From: Paraburkholderia elongata
Lineage (GTDB): Bacteria; Pseudomonadota; Gammaproteobacteria; Burkholderiales; Burkholderiaceae
Assembly: GCF_013177735.1 (NCBI RefSeq)
Contig: NZ_WOEZ01000003.1
Location: 1 to 39,028, forward strand
DNA: 39,028 nt
Direction: 5' to 3'
This document shows, in pieces, positions 7,874 to 15,565 of this stretch. The position numbers were made by a program, and so were the translations under genes. Position 1 is the first letter of the stretch. Each line of letters opens with the position of its first letter. The notes beneath the pieces were generated by a model that was not told where the DNA came from, did not search any database, and saw nothing but the letters and a program-made list of their open reading frames with translations.

Positions 7874-8548
7874 TTACGAAGCCGACGCAACCTTCCGGCG
7901 GAGAACGGGCAACATGTCCTGCGGTTCCGGCCGGTGGGTGTAATCCGGATTCACTTCGGAGTACAGAATCGTGCCGTCTTGCCCGACCACGTAACGCGCC
8001 GGCATCGGCAGAGTCCAGCTGTTGTCGCCGTTGAACGCCGGCAGGTCGTTCTTGAGGTTCTTGTACAGATCAACGAGATAATCGGGCAGGGCAAAGCGGA
8101 TGCCGAACGCCGCCGCCACATCGTTGTGCGTGTCGCTGAGGATCGGGAAGCTCAGCTTGTTGGTGCGGACCGACTTGCGGCTATTCACGGCATTCTGCGG
8201 CGAGATTGCGACCAGGTTGGCACCTTCGGCCTTGAACGACGGCAGTGCTTCCTCAAGCGCCAGCAGTTCAAGGTTGCAATACGGGCACCACACGCCACGA
8301 TAGAAGCTGATGACGAGCGGCCCCCGCTTCAGCAGCTCGACAGACGACACGGGGTTTCCCTCCGGATCGTTGAGGGTAAATTCCGGCGCTATGTCGCCTG
8401 CTTTGAGTGCGCGTTCAGCCTGACCAGACGCCACGAGTTCGGCTGTAGCGCGTTCCATGACAGGATGGATTTCCGGCGGCGCAAAGTACGGGGCCTTTCC
8501 GCCTTTGAAATCCGCTTTGAATGCGTCGAGTTTCGCTTGAAGTGACAT
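7874..8548 (-). CDS. AhpC/TSA-type peroxiredoxin-like protein
   Basis: This 224-aa thioredoxin-fold protein has the active-site segment FYRGVWCPYC with Cys88 and Cys91. The family reduces hydroperoxides; the CxxC form is typical of peroxiredoxin-like oxidoreductases that need a thiol partner. The first ~50 residues are a helical extension (LQAKLDAFKADFKGG), and the C-terminal part contains RPEPQDMLPVL. The start at ATG 8548 follows AAGGAGA by about 6 bases; the longer frame to 8620 is not needed. No signal peptide, so cytoplasmic. The gene with the AhpD motif at 4146 is a possible partner, though a physical link is not shown. Confidence 0.88.
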   Translation of the reverse strand: MSLQAKLDAFKADFKGGKAPYFAPPEIHPVMERATAELVASGQAERALKAGDIAPEFTLNDPEGNPVSSVELLKRGPLVISFYRGVWCPYCNLELLALEEALPSFKAEGANLVAISPQNAVNSRKSVRTNKLSFPILSDTHNDVAAAFGIRFALPDYLVDLYKNLKNDLPAFNGDNSWTLPMPARYVVGQDGTILYSEVNPDYTHRPEPQDMLPVLRRKVASAS

Positions 8549-8720
8549 GACAATCTCCTTCTTCAGACAGGGTGATGTGTTGAAGTTGTGTTGCGTTGGA
8601 CGGATAGTCCGCCAATGCAAACGCGTGGAGAAGACATGCCGGCCTCATAACAGTCATTCCGGCGAGGCATAAAGGCTGGTGGCCCGCTATCGCGCCATGG
8701 CGCGACAGCCCGGGCTCCAG

Positions 8721-9413
8721 CTACAGCCAGCGCCAGATGCCCGCGGCCCAACCGGTGAGTGGCATATGAGCCCAGGTCGACACGAGCCAGACGACGAGGC
8801 CGCCCAACAGCGCGTGCAAGCCGAACCCACCCAGCCGCGCGCGGCCGGCGGCGATCGCCGCGAACGGCAGGTAGCTCGTCTTCGACTCCCATGCAGGCCA
8901 GAGTTCGGGCTGGAGCCGCTCCTTCTTCCGGTCCTGCAATGCAGCGCCGACGAGCGCGAGGACGACGATAGCCACCGCGACTATGATGTTCTTGGCCACC
9001 GGAAACACCGCGATGTGGCACAGCCCCCAAAGTGCGAACGACCACATCATCGGGTGGCGCGTCACCGCGTACACGCCGCGCGCTGTTTCCGGGAACGAGC
9101 CGGGCCGGCCACCGGTGGGAAGCGCCGGGTTGCGGATCAAAGAGCCCATCAGGAGGATCGACGCGATCAGCATGACGGCGGTCACAACCGCCCAGAGCCC
9201 GTTTCCTGCGGACCATAGCGGCGCCGTCGGGGGCGCCTTTCCGTAGGCCAGGACCAGCCAGCCGAGCGTCAGGATCGCAACCAGCGAATAGACGCCCTGG
9301 AACCCCGCTTCGCCAATTGCGCGGACCAAACGCCCGCGCAGCGGATGGGACAGGAGAAAGTGACTACCCACGAAGGCGACTGCCGCCGCCGCAACTGCAT
9401 TGGTGCTTCCCAT
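8721..9413 (-). CDS. NnrU family membrane protein
   Basis: This 230-aa integral membrane protein has about six hydrophobic segments, including AVAAAAVAFVGSHFLLS at the N-terminus and NIIVAVAIVVLALVGAAL in the middle. The conserved RGVYAVTRHPMMWSFALWG (near 115-133) marks the NnrU/isoprenylcysteine methyltransferase-like family. NnrU is linked to denitrification in some bacteria, but no nitrogen-oxide genes are visible here, so the function is open. The start at 9413 is preceded by GAGGAG. It is divergent from the Nramp transporter gene across 275 bases. Confidence 0.85.
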   Translation of the reverse strand: MGSTNAVAAAAVAFVGSHFLLSHPLRGRLVRAIGEAGFQGVYSLVAILTLGWLVLAYGKAPPTAPLWSAGNGLWAVVTAVMLIASILLMGSLIRNPALPTGGRPGSFPETARGVYAVTRHPMMWSFALWGLCHIAVFPVAKNIIVAVAIVVLALVGAALQDRKKERLQPELWPAWESKTSYLPFAAIAAGRARLGGFGLHALLGGLVVWLVSTWAHMPLTGWAAGIWRWL

Positions 9414-9520
9414 TGGCCCGGCTCCTCAAGTTATACCGTCGGCTGACCGTATTGCCCTCATCCGCGAAGATTACCTTAGTGCAATGTCCTCGACTCGCCT
9501 GCTCAAGTTCACATCGAGGT

Positions 9521-9558
9521 GGACAATAACACTCTGCGGTACATTGATTATTATGTCC
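9521..9558. promoter_or_regulatory. Imperfect dyad between nnrU-like and Nramp genes
   Basis: GGACAATAA (9521-9529) is nearly the reverse complement of TTATTATGTCC (9548-9558), with one base inserted. It lies in the divergent intergenic region about 130 bases before the Nramp start. An operator for a metal-responsive regulator is possible, but I could not match it to a known box. Confidence 0.3.
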
Positions 9559-9688
9559 GATATGGGCGGCGCGACCGCTCCTCTGTTGCGAGGCGTTTTC
9601 GGCACAATCGGCAGTGCGATGCCGTGAATGCCATGCCTGCCTGGTAAATCGGGCACTCCTGTCATTTTCATGAGCAAGGAGCGAGAGC

Positions 9689-11008
9689 TTGGACGATCGC
9701 GTTCATAAGGCAGCCAGACCGGCGACGAGAACCGAGCGCACAACGCTTGCGGTGAGAGAGGTATTGGAAGGCCGCCGCCGCGGTGCGCTGATGCTTCTGC
9801 CCTTTGCTGGGCCGGCGGTGGTGGTCTCTGTTGCATATATGGATCCGGGCAACTTTGCGACGAATATTCAGGCGGGCGCGAAATACGGGTACACGTTGCT
9901 CTGGGTGGTGCTGTTAGCAAACCTCGTGGCGATGCTGTTTCAGGCGCTCTCGGCGAAGCTCGGCATCGTCACCGGGCGAAACCTCGCGGAGCTATGTCGC
10001 GAACGGTTTTCGAAACCTGTCCTGCTGATGATGTGGGGCGTAAGCGAAATCGCCGCGATGGCAACCGATCTGGCCGAATTTCTCGGCGGAGCAATCGGAC
10101 TGTCGTTACTGTTTCATATGCCATTGCTCGTCGGCATGGTGGTCACGGCGGTAGTGACCTACGGCCTGCTGTTGTTTGAGAGCGCTGGTTTCCGTCCCCT
10201 TGAACTGGCGATCGGGGCGCTCGTCGGCATCATTGGGTTGTCCTACCTTGCCGAGCTGTTCATTACGCCGATTGCGTGGCCGAGTGTCTTCGTCCATACG
10301 TTTTCCCCTCAATTGCCCGACGCGAATGCGCTGACGATTTCCGTCGGTATCGTGGGTGCGACGGTGATGCCGCACGCGCTTTTCCTGCACTCCGGGCTAA
10401 CGCAACGGCGAGCACCCGCGAGAACGGAGCGCGAGCGGGCAACGTTGCTGAAATTCTCGAATATCGAGGTCGTTATCGCACTGACCATCGCCGGTCTCAT
10501 CAATATGGCGATGGTTATCATGGCCGCGGGTGCATTTCACCACGGGTACCCAGAGGTAGCGGAGATCGAGACGGCCTATCACACGCTGGCGCCGCTATTG
10601 GGCATTGGAGCGGCAGGGATTTTCCTGTTGTCGCTGATCGCTTCGGGTATATCGAGTTCGGTGGTCGGCACGATGGCGGGGCAGATGATCATGCAAGGGT
10701 TCGTGGGCTTTCGCATTCCGTTATGGTTGCGCCGGGCCGTCACGATGGTGCCGAGTTTCGTCGTCGTTGCGCTTGGGGTCAATGCGACTCAGGCGCTCGT
10801 CCTCAGTCAGGTTGTATTGAGCCTCGCATTGCCGCTGCCGATGGCCGCGTTGCTATGGTTCACCTGCCGCAAAGACGTGATGGGCACATACAAAAATCGC
10901 GCGTTCGTCGCCGTGATCTCCACGCTGGCGGCATTCGTCGTCTTATCTTTCAATGTCGTGCTGATACTGCAAACGTTCGGCGTTGAGATTCCTGGCTTGC
11001 CAGGCTGA
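9689..11008 (+). CDS. Nramp family divalent metal (Mn/Fe) transporter
   Basis: This 439-aa inner-membrane protein imports divalent metal ions with protons. It has about 11 hydrophobic segments. The metal-binding motif DPGN is at 52-55 in TM1, and Ala224-x-x-Met227 followed by Pro-His (GATVMPH) is in TM6. The methionine is the residue that selects for Mn and Fe against Mg/Ca in characterised Nramps. The start is TTG at 9689, supported by AAGGAG 7 bases upstream (9676-9681). The N-terminal ~30 residues are charged and cytoplasmic. It could be called mntH, but I keep the family name because no MntR or Fur box is clear. It stands alone on its strand. Confidence 0.92.
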   Translation: MDDRVHKAARPATRTERTTLAVREVLEGRRRGALMLLPFAGPAVVVSVAYMDPGNFATNIQAGAKYGYTLLWVVLLANLVAMLFQALSAKLGIVTGRNLAELCRERFSKPVLLMMWGVSEIAAMATDLAEFLGGAIGLSLLFHMPLLVGMVVTAVVTYGLLLFESAGFRPLELAIGALVGIIGLSYLAELFITPIAWPSVFVHTFSPQLPDANALTISVGIVGATVMPHALFLHSGLTQRRAPARTERERATLLKFSNIEVVIALTIAGLINMAMVIMAAGAFHHGYPEVAEIETAYHTLAPLLGIGAAGIFLLSLIASGISSSVVGTMAGQMIMQGFVGFRIPLWLRRAVTMVPSFVVVALGVNATQALVLSQVVLSLALPLPMAALLWFTCRKDVMGTYKNRAFVAVISTLAAFVVLSFNVVLILQTFGVEIPGLPG

Positions 11009-11047
11009 AACATTCGCTATTGGCTGCCCGACGAGTTCTGCAAGTTG

Positions 11048-11105
11048 GTCGGCGTGCGTGAGCTAACGCCTCGTTAGCCTCATCAAGAGGGAACGTTGTG
11101 ACACG
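11048..11105 (-). pseudogene. Relic of a zinc-type alcohol dehydrogenase 3' end
   Basis: On the minus strand one frame reads RVTTFPLDEANEALAHAR, the signature near the C-terminus of medium-chain zinc alcohol dehydrogenases (typical form: YPLEEANEALADLR). Nothing of the catalytic or cofactor domain precedes it, and the downstream reading loses the family pattern. It is therefore a fragment. The nearby GCTAACG/CGTTAGC hairpin (11062-11078) is part of this coding relic. Extent is approximate. Confidence 0.55.
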
Positions 11106-11133
11106 CTCACAACGTCTGCGCTGGCAAATAATG

Positions 11134-11313
11134 TCATAAGAACGCCTGTTCGCCAAAACCGCGCGCGTTGCTGCTTTCAATCGGCTTATGGGAAACTTCG
11201 CAGGTGACGCCGTCATCGATCAGGACTTCGAAATCTTCTAGCAGATCAGGAGGGGTAGGGTCGAGAAGCGCGCCGTTACGTAGAAGGAAGTGGTTAGCAG
11301 TCGTTTCCTTCAG
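11134..11313 (-). pseudogene. Relic of an amidohydrolase-family 5' end
   Basis: The frame reads NHFLLRNGALLDP, then DFEVLIDDGVTCEVSHKPI, which is the N-terminal beta-sandwich of metal-dependent amidohydrolases. It then breaks off at SSNARGFGEQAFL before the metal-binding HxH region. The expected start codon, placed 5 bases after AAGGAGG, is CTG (11311-11313) where an ATG would fit (CTGAAGGAAACG). The gene is thus truncated and probably has a mutated start. It lies just upstream, on the same strand, of the alcohol dehydrogenase relic. Confidence 0.6.
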
Positions 11314-11723
11314 AGTTCCCTCCTTCAGGTTTCGATCACAGCGCCCCGCATTCGGGCCTCGCCTCGCGTATGCGCGCTGGCGTGTGGAAGCGCTGCCAGG
11401 ATATTCATCAGGTACGGTCTGATACGCAGCGAGTCTGTGCGCTGACGAACACGTGGCGCGAAGCGGCACATGATCGCCGGCCTACGGGTCATGCTGCGCC
11501 GCGACAGCTTCGCGGTGGTGCCGTAAAAATATCGAAAAAAGACTTTCCCACATATTGATCTATTGGACACCTCAGCATTAAGATGGGTGCCTTGGCGCGC
11601 GACATGTCATCCGAATGCGAGGTGACACCCCGCAGCAGCCATCCCCGAATTGATCCTGCTCGCGAAGCGAGGCCAACGGATCAGGGTTCCCAGCGAAGCA
11701 ACAGGCTCAGCCAGGAGACGGAG
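11314..11723. other. Gap without recognisable gene
   Basis: No convincing coding region was found in these 410 bases. The part next to 11313 would have been the promoter region of the decayed amidohydrolase. An A/T-rich patch at about 11525-11580 precedes the small-protein cluster and is the likely promoter zone for it, but no clear -35/-10 pair was identified. Confidence 0.4.
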
Positions 11724-11930
11724 ATGCTCAGTCCACATGAATTCGCGACCCTCATGCTGCTCAAGGATGCACCGGATCTGCTGAGTCTGGACCGTGCTGA
11801 TCTGGAAGCGCTTCTAGACCGCCAGCTCGTCACGCTGGAAAACCTCGCTTCCGGGCAGCAACGTCCTCTCATTACCGATGATGGACAGATATTTCTGAAG
11901 GCTGCCGCTCGTATTCTGAACGACGAATGA
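11724..11930 (+). CDS. Small conserved-type hypothetical protein (68 aa)
   Basis: ATG at 11724 follows AGGAGACGGAG. The acidic, leucine-rich product starts MLSPHEFATLMLLKDAPDLL and is predicted to be helical throughout (LDRADLEALLDRQLVTLE). There is no signal peptide or membrane segment. I know similar short reading frames from Burkholderia genomes but no function. The longer frame to 11583 is compositionally unlike the rest and lacks a ribosome site. It heads a run of small genes on the plus strand. Confidence 0.65.
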   Translation: MLSPHEFATLMLLKDAPDLLSLDRADLEALLDRQLVTLENLASGQQRPLITDDGQIFLKAAARILNDE

Positions 11931-11970
11931 CACGTATCGCTTGATCAGTTTCACAGTCAAGGAGTGTTCC

Positions 11971-12129
11971 GTGGCCGAATCGTGGACTGGAATCGTCGTG
12001 GGTCTGTGTGGGCTGAGCGCCGCCGTGCTGCTGGTCGCCGTTCACTATTGGCGCGAAATGACGCGGCGGCGAAAACTCAAGCAGATGGATCCGCGCGATT
12101 GTTGGGAAGTGATGCGCCACAGGCGCTGA
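11971..12129 (+). CDS. Small single-pass membrane protein (52 aa)
   Basis: GTG at 11971 is preceded by AAGGAG (11959-11964). The product has a membrane helix (GIVVGLCGLSAAVLLVAVHYW, about residues 6-26) followed by a basic stretch (RRRKLKQ), giving an inner-membrane protein with a cytoplasmic basic tail. It lies 40 bases after the 68-aa gene. Family not recognised. Confidence 0.6.
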   Translation: MAESWTGIVVGLCGLSAAVLLVAVHYWREMTRRRKLKQMDPRDCWEVMRHRR

Positions 12130-12218
12130 AGGTGTGCTTCCGGATCCGTTCAATGATCACGACATGAAGTGACTCACGCGGATTTCGCGTGTACTCCTTT
12201 GCAGATGGAGACGGCGGT

Positions 12219-12401
12219 ATGCCCGAGCTGACATTGGCAGAACGAATCCGTGAGCGCGCATTCCAGCTATGGCAACTGGACGGAAGCCTCGAAGGCTGCG
12301 CAGACGAGTATTGGCGAATCGCACGTGCGCTTGTGGAGCGAGAAGCCTGGCCTGACGCCGCTCAACGCTCGCTGGATTCGGACTACGCGATGCCGGACTG
12401 A
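12219..12401 (+). CDS. DUF2934 domain protein
   Basis: This 60-aa protein has the DUF2934 pattern: LAERIRERAFQLWQLDG then ADEYWRIAR. It is a short helical domain common in proteobacteria and rhizobia, without assigned function. The start at ATG 12219 follows GGAG (12207-12210). In most relatives the Gly-Ser-Pro-Glu-Gly-Arg-Ala-Asp segment follows the first helix; here it reads DGSLEGCADEYW with an unusual Cys. Cytoplasmic. Confidence 0.8.
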   Translation: MPELTLAERIRERAFQLWQLDGSLEGCADEYWRIARALVEREAWPDAAQRSLDSDYAMPD

Positions 12402-12471
12402 TCGCTGGACGAGTCCAAACCTGTTTGAATCAATCGGACCCGCAGCGAAGCAGGTCACAAGAAAGCCGATC

Positions 12472-12879
12472 ATGATCTGGCTAGCCGATGCGGTGCTTAT
12501 CGTGCATGCGCTGCTTGCGGTTTTCATCGTGTGCGGACTCGTCGCGATCTGGGTGGGTGCCGGCCTCGGTTGGAAGTGGATACGCCAACGGCTTTTCCGG
12601 CTCACACACCTGTGTTTGATTGTTATCGTCTCGGCGCTGTCGCTGCTTGGTATCGCGTGCCCGCTGACGACGCTGGAGGACTGGGTGCGTACGGGTTCGC
12701 TGGAAACAAACGGATTCGCACAAGGCTTCATCCAGCGTTGGGTGAGCCGGCTGCTCTACTACGATTTGCCGGTCTGGGTATTCACGCTCCTGTACGTCGC
12801 TTTCGGTCTGGTGGTGTTGCTGACCTGGCGGCTGGTTCCACCTCTGAGCTCATCTCACTCGAAGGCAAGGCGCCGGTGA
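12472..12879 (+). CDS. DUF2784 family membrane protein
   Basis: This 135-aa protein has about four membrane helices: residues 5-30 (VLIVHALLAVFIVCGLVAIW), about 44-62 (LCLIVIVSALSLLGIACPLT), a segment near 90 and FTLLYVAFGLVVLLTWRLV near the C-terminus. The pattern CPLTTLEDWVR in the second-helix exit is diagnostic of DUF2784. Function unknown; inner membrane. The start at ATG 12472 matches the usual family N-terminus (ADAVLIVHALLAVFIV); the ribosome site is weak (AGAAAG). Confidence 0.82.
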   Translation: MIWLADAVLIVHALLAVFIVCGLVAIWVGAGLGWKWIRQRLFRLTHLCLIVIVSALSLLGIACPLTTLEDWVRTGSLETNGFAQGFIQRWVSRLLYYDLPVWVFTLLYVAFGLVVLLTWRLVPPLSSSHSKARRR

Positions 12880-12981
12880 GCGACGTATTGCATCCTCGGG
12901 CAAGTCCTCATGGTCACGTTTGTTTGAGCAACGTTGCACGATCGACGGCGTTTCCTTTGTTTCGAGCATTCGGGTGAACGG

Positions 12982-13019
12982 CTGATATCAGTAGGATTCC
13001 TACGCTTGAGCGTGCGCTC
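12982..13019. promoter_or_regulatory. Cluster of three adjacent palindromes
   Basis: CTGATATCAG (12982-12991), GTAGGA-T-TCCTAC (12991-13003) and GAGCG-TG-CGCTC (13008-13019) are packed into 38 bases. They lie between DUF2784 and the gene at 13151. The middle one, a 6-1-6 dyad, has the form of a LuxR/FixJ-type response-regulator site; this assignment is inference from shape only. Confidence 0.35.
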
Positions 13020-13150
13020 TAGAAGCGCGATTGAATGGCGGAAGATGGCCTGGACCGCGGCGACGGTGACCGGCGGCAAGCCACCGAGGGAATAGGACTT
13101 TTGTAAGTTCGCCGTGCGAGAATAAAAACTCACCCCTAACGGTCAGGAAA

Positions 13151-13426
13151 GTGACAGCCATGGACCAGCCTCGTACGAACCTTACGGCACCACTTTTGTC
13201 TGTCGATTCGGCAATATGGTTTTCAGCCTACGGCTTCGGTTGGGGGTACTGCGCCTTTGCGCTCCCTACTGAAACGGTTTGCGAAAAACTCGGCGCTGCG
13301 AACGAGACCCCGAAACAATTGATGCTTGCGTTCGAGCTTGGCAAGCGCCGGCTTTTGCAGGCTGTAGAGCAGAAAGCGTTGCCGGGCACTGGCGAACGGA
13401 TAACGCTTTCGGCCGAAGATCTCTGA
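13151..13426 (+). CDS. Hypothetical protein (91 aa)
   Basis: The start is GTG 13151 or ATG 13160 (MDQPRTNLT); AGGAAA at 13143-13148 is close to the first and distant from the second. The product has an aromatic-rich segment (AIWFSAYGFGWGYCAFALP) that resembles a conserved small-protein motif in Burkholderia, then a helical C-terminal half (KQLMLAFELGKRRLLQAVEQK) similar to the usual tail of short DUF1488-like proteins. I do not recognise a defined domain. Probably cytoplasmic. A 270-base leader with palindromes precedes it. Confidence 0.6.
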   Translation: MTAMDQPRTNLTAPLLSVDSAIWFSAYGFGWGYCAFALPTETVCEKLGAANETPKQLMLAFELGKRRLLQAVEQKALPGTGERITLSAEDL

Positions 13427-13532
13427 CAACGGCTTGACGCGCCGCTGTATCACGCGCATTGCGACACTGGGTGCCCAATGCACGCCAGCGTACGTCGGGG
13501 TTCCGTGATCGATTCCTCATTGCGCCGCTAGA

Positions 13533-13551
13533 TGGCGCCACGGCGGCGCCA
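13533..13551. repeat. Perfect 7-bp inverted repeat
   Basis: TGGCGCC (13533-13539) and GGCGCCA (13545-13551) are separated by ACGGC. It lies 107 bases after the gene at 13151-13426. No T-tract follows, so a terminator function is weakly supported. Confidence 0.35.
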
Positions 13552-13631
13552 CATGAGAAAGACTAGGCGTCTGGCTGGCTTTTCGAAACGACCAACTCTG
13601 TTCAATTTCAGCTAGTCCGCAAATTGGGGGA

Positions 13632-13648
13632 GGGGGCGCAACGCCCCC
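13632..13648 (+). terminator. GC-only hairpin before the efflux promoter
   Basis: GGGGGCG (13632-13638) pairs with CGCCCCC (13642-13648) with a three-base loop. It sits 26 bases upstream of the -35 box at 13674, where it could insulate the efflux promoter from upstream transcription. No T-tract. Confidence 0.4.
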
Positions 13649-13673
13649 ATGACATCCCGTCGCCCAAAAATTC

Positions 13674-13702
13674 TTGCGTGTATCTGCATTATCAGATAAT
13701 GT
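13674..13702 (+). promoter_or_regulatory. Promoter with MarR-type operator in its spacer (efflux pump P1)
   Basis: TTGCGT (13674-13679), a 17-base spacer and TAATGT (13697-13702) make a sigma70-type promoter. The dyad TATCTG-cattat-CAGATA (13681-13698) fills the spacer. A bound dimer would block RNA polymerase. The same arms and spacing recur at 13827, 15519 and 16040. Confidence 0.65.
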
Positions 13703-13826
13703 TGTATCAGAAAGTGAGTCGGCAACGAACTACCCGTGAACGCCATCCACCCAACTCGAGTCCAGGACCCTGCGCGGGCTGCCGTGCAGATTCCCTGAGA
13801 AATGGACTTGTATTTTTTTGATTATA

Positions 13827-13844
13827 TATCTGACATGTCAGATA
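13827..13844 (+). promoter_or_regulatory. Perfect 18-bp MarR-type operator
   Basis: TATCTGACATGTCAGATA is an uninterrupted perfect palindrome, 55 bases before the MFS pump start. It lies in the leader of P1, and may also overlap a second weak promoter (TTGATT 13818-13823, 17 bases, GATAAC 13841-13846). It is the best copy of the operator shared in this cluster. Confidence 0.75.
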
Positions 13845-13899
13845 ACGTGGCTGCCGGCGAGTGGGTAGCTGACCTCTGGATCAACTTACAGGACGCAAG

Positions 13900-15462
13900 A
13901 TGAACCCGTCGACCCACCCCGGCGCCCCGGCGCCACTGACCGGTGCCAGGTTCGCGCTTGGCACGCTCGCCGTGGCACTCGCCACTTTCATGAACGTGCT
14001 GGATTCGTCGATCGCCAACGTCGCGATTCCGACCATATCCGGCAACCTGGGCGTGTCCATTGACGAGGGCACGTGGGTCATCACGCTGTTCGCCGCGGCC
14101 AACGCGATATCGATTCCGCTGACCGGGTGGCTCACGCAGCGTGTGGGCCAGGTCAAGCTTTTCGTCTGGGCGATCCTGCTGTTCGTCTTTTCGTCCTGGT
14201 TGTGCGGCCTGGCGCCCAACCTGCCGGTGCTGCTCGCCGCCCGCGTGCTACAGGGCGCGGTGGCGGGCCCGCTCGTACCCCTGTCGCAGGCGATGCTGCT
14301 CGGCTCGTTTCCGAAGGATAAGAGTTCGAGTGCGCTGTCGCTGTGGGCGATGACGGCCACGGTCGGTCCGATTGCGGGGCCGGCTTTAGGTGGCTGGATC
14401 ACCGATAGCTATAGCTGGTCGTGGATCTTCTACATCAACATTCCGGTGGGGCTGTTCGCCGCCGGCACGATTTGGGCGATCTACCGTGACCGCGAAACAC
14501 CTGCACGCAAACTGCCGATCGACAAGGTCGGGCTGCTCTCACTGATCGCGTGGGTCGCGTCGCTGCAGATCATGCTCGACAAGGGCAAGGATCTCGACTG
14601 GTTCAATTCGCCGGTCATCTGGGCGCTGGGCGTGTTCGCGGTGATCAGCTTCGTGTTCTTCCTGATCTGGGAATTGACTGAAGAAAAGCCGATCGTCAAC
14701 CTCCGGCTCTTTGCCGGGCGCAATTTCCTGGGCGGAACGGTGGCGATTTCGGTGGCGTATGCGGTGTTCTTTGCGAATCTGGTGATCCTGCCACAGTGGA
14801 TTCAGGGATTTCTCGGCTACCGCTCGGTCGACGCGGGGCTCGTGACGGCGCCACTCGGTATCTTCGCGGTGATGCTCGCGCCGGTGATGGGCAAGATCAT
14901 GCCGAAGTCGGATATGCGGGTGCTCGCCACGCTCGCGTTCCTCGGCTTTGCCGGCGTGTTCTTCATGCGCTCGCATTACACGACGGGCGTCGACCCCTAT
15001 ACCCTGGTGCTGCCGACGCTGCTGCAAGGCATTCCCACCGCACTCTTTTTTACGCCGCTCACCGCGATCATCCTGTCGGGGCTGTCACCCGACAAGATTC
15101 CCGCCGCCGCGGGCCTGTCGAACTTCGTGCGGATCTTCGCCGGCGCGGTCGGGACATCGCTGATGAGCACCGACTGGAACAACCGGACGATCCTGCATCA
15201 TGCGCGGCTGACTGAACTGGCGAGCGTGAACAACCCGACCTTTGTCGACGCCATCGCCAACCTGCAGACGACGCTCGACGCCAGCACGGCCAAAGCCATG
15301 GCGTTCTTCGAAGCGACGTTAAACACCCAGGCGACGATGCTTGGCCTGAACGATATCTTCTGGCTGTCGGGGGTCATCTTTCTTGCGATCATTCCGCTGA
15401 TCTGGGTGACGAAGCCGGGCAAGGGCGCGAGCGCGGGCGCAACGGGTGCTGGTGGGCACTGA
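13900..15462 (+). CDS. DHA2-family MFS multidrug efflux transporter (EmrB-like)
   Basis: This 520-aa, 14-helix major facilitator of the DHA2/EmrB-QacA group exports hydrophobic drugs or toxins by proton antiport. Motif C-like and DHA2 marks are visible: LDSSIANVAIPTISGNLG in TM1 (Asp-Ser at about 31-32), GWLTQRVGQVKLF (about 76-88) for motif A, and GPALGGWITDSYSWSWIFYIN (about 158-178). The start at ATG 13900 follows AGGA (TTACAGGACGCAAG). It heads a set with MarR, an outer-membrane factor and a HlyD adaptor, which together form a tripartite pump across both membranes. Regulated by the operators upstream. Substrate unknown. Confidence 0.95.
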   Translation: MNPSTHPGAPAPLTGARFALGTLAVALATFMNVLDSSIANVAIPTISGNLGVSIDEGTWVITLFAAANAISIPLTGWLTQRVGQVKLFVWAILLFVFSSWLCGLAPNLPVLLAARVLQGAVAGPLVPLSQAMLLGSFPKDKSSSALSLWAMTATVGPIAGPALGGWITDSYSWSWIFYINIPVGLFAAGTIWAIYRDRETPARKLPIDKVGLLSLIAWVASLQIMLDKGKDLDWFNSPVIWALGVFAVISFVFFLIWELTEEKPIVNLRLFAGRNFLGGTVAISVAYAVFFANLVILPQWIQGFLGYRSVDAGLVTAPLGIFAVMLAPVMGKIMPKSDMRVLATLAFLGFAGVFFMRSHYTTGVDPYTLVLPTLLQGIPTALFFTPLTAIILSGLSPDKIPAAAGLSNFVRIFAGAVGTSLMSTDWNNRTILHHARLTELASVNNPTFVDAIANLQTTLDASTAKAMAFFEATLNTQATMLGLNDIFWLSGVIFLAIIPLIWVTKPGKGASAGATGAGGH

Positions 15463-15511
15463 TCGATGTGCGGGCAAGAACCCCGTCGCGAAGAACGGGA
15501 GCAAAAGATTC

Positions 15512-15540
15512 TTGACAGTATCTGACTATGCAGCTATTGT
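15512..15540 (+). promoter_or_regulatory. marR promoter with operator half-site in spacer
   Basis: TTGACA (15512-15517), a 17-base spacer and TATTGT (15535-15540) form a near-consensus sigma70 promoter 26 bases before the MarR start. TATCTG-actatg-CAGCTA (15519-15536) lies in the spacer: the left arm matches the operator exactly and the right arm is partial. This implies autorepression by MarR. Confidence 0.7.
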
Positions 15541-15565
15541 GACAATCAACAAACAGGAGAGCTCG

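Noticed and set aside
11062..11078. Perfect hairpin GCTAACG-cct-CGTTAGC as a terminator after the Nramp gene
   Set aside because: It falls inside the alcohol dehydrogenase relic, where it is explained by the codons for Glu-Ala-Asn-Glu-Ala-Leu-Ala, and no T-tract follows.
13624..13821. 65-codon plus-strand frame ahead of the MFS pump gene
   Set aside because: It covers a promoter and two operator sites, and has no ribosome site or domain.
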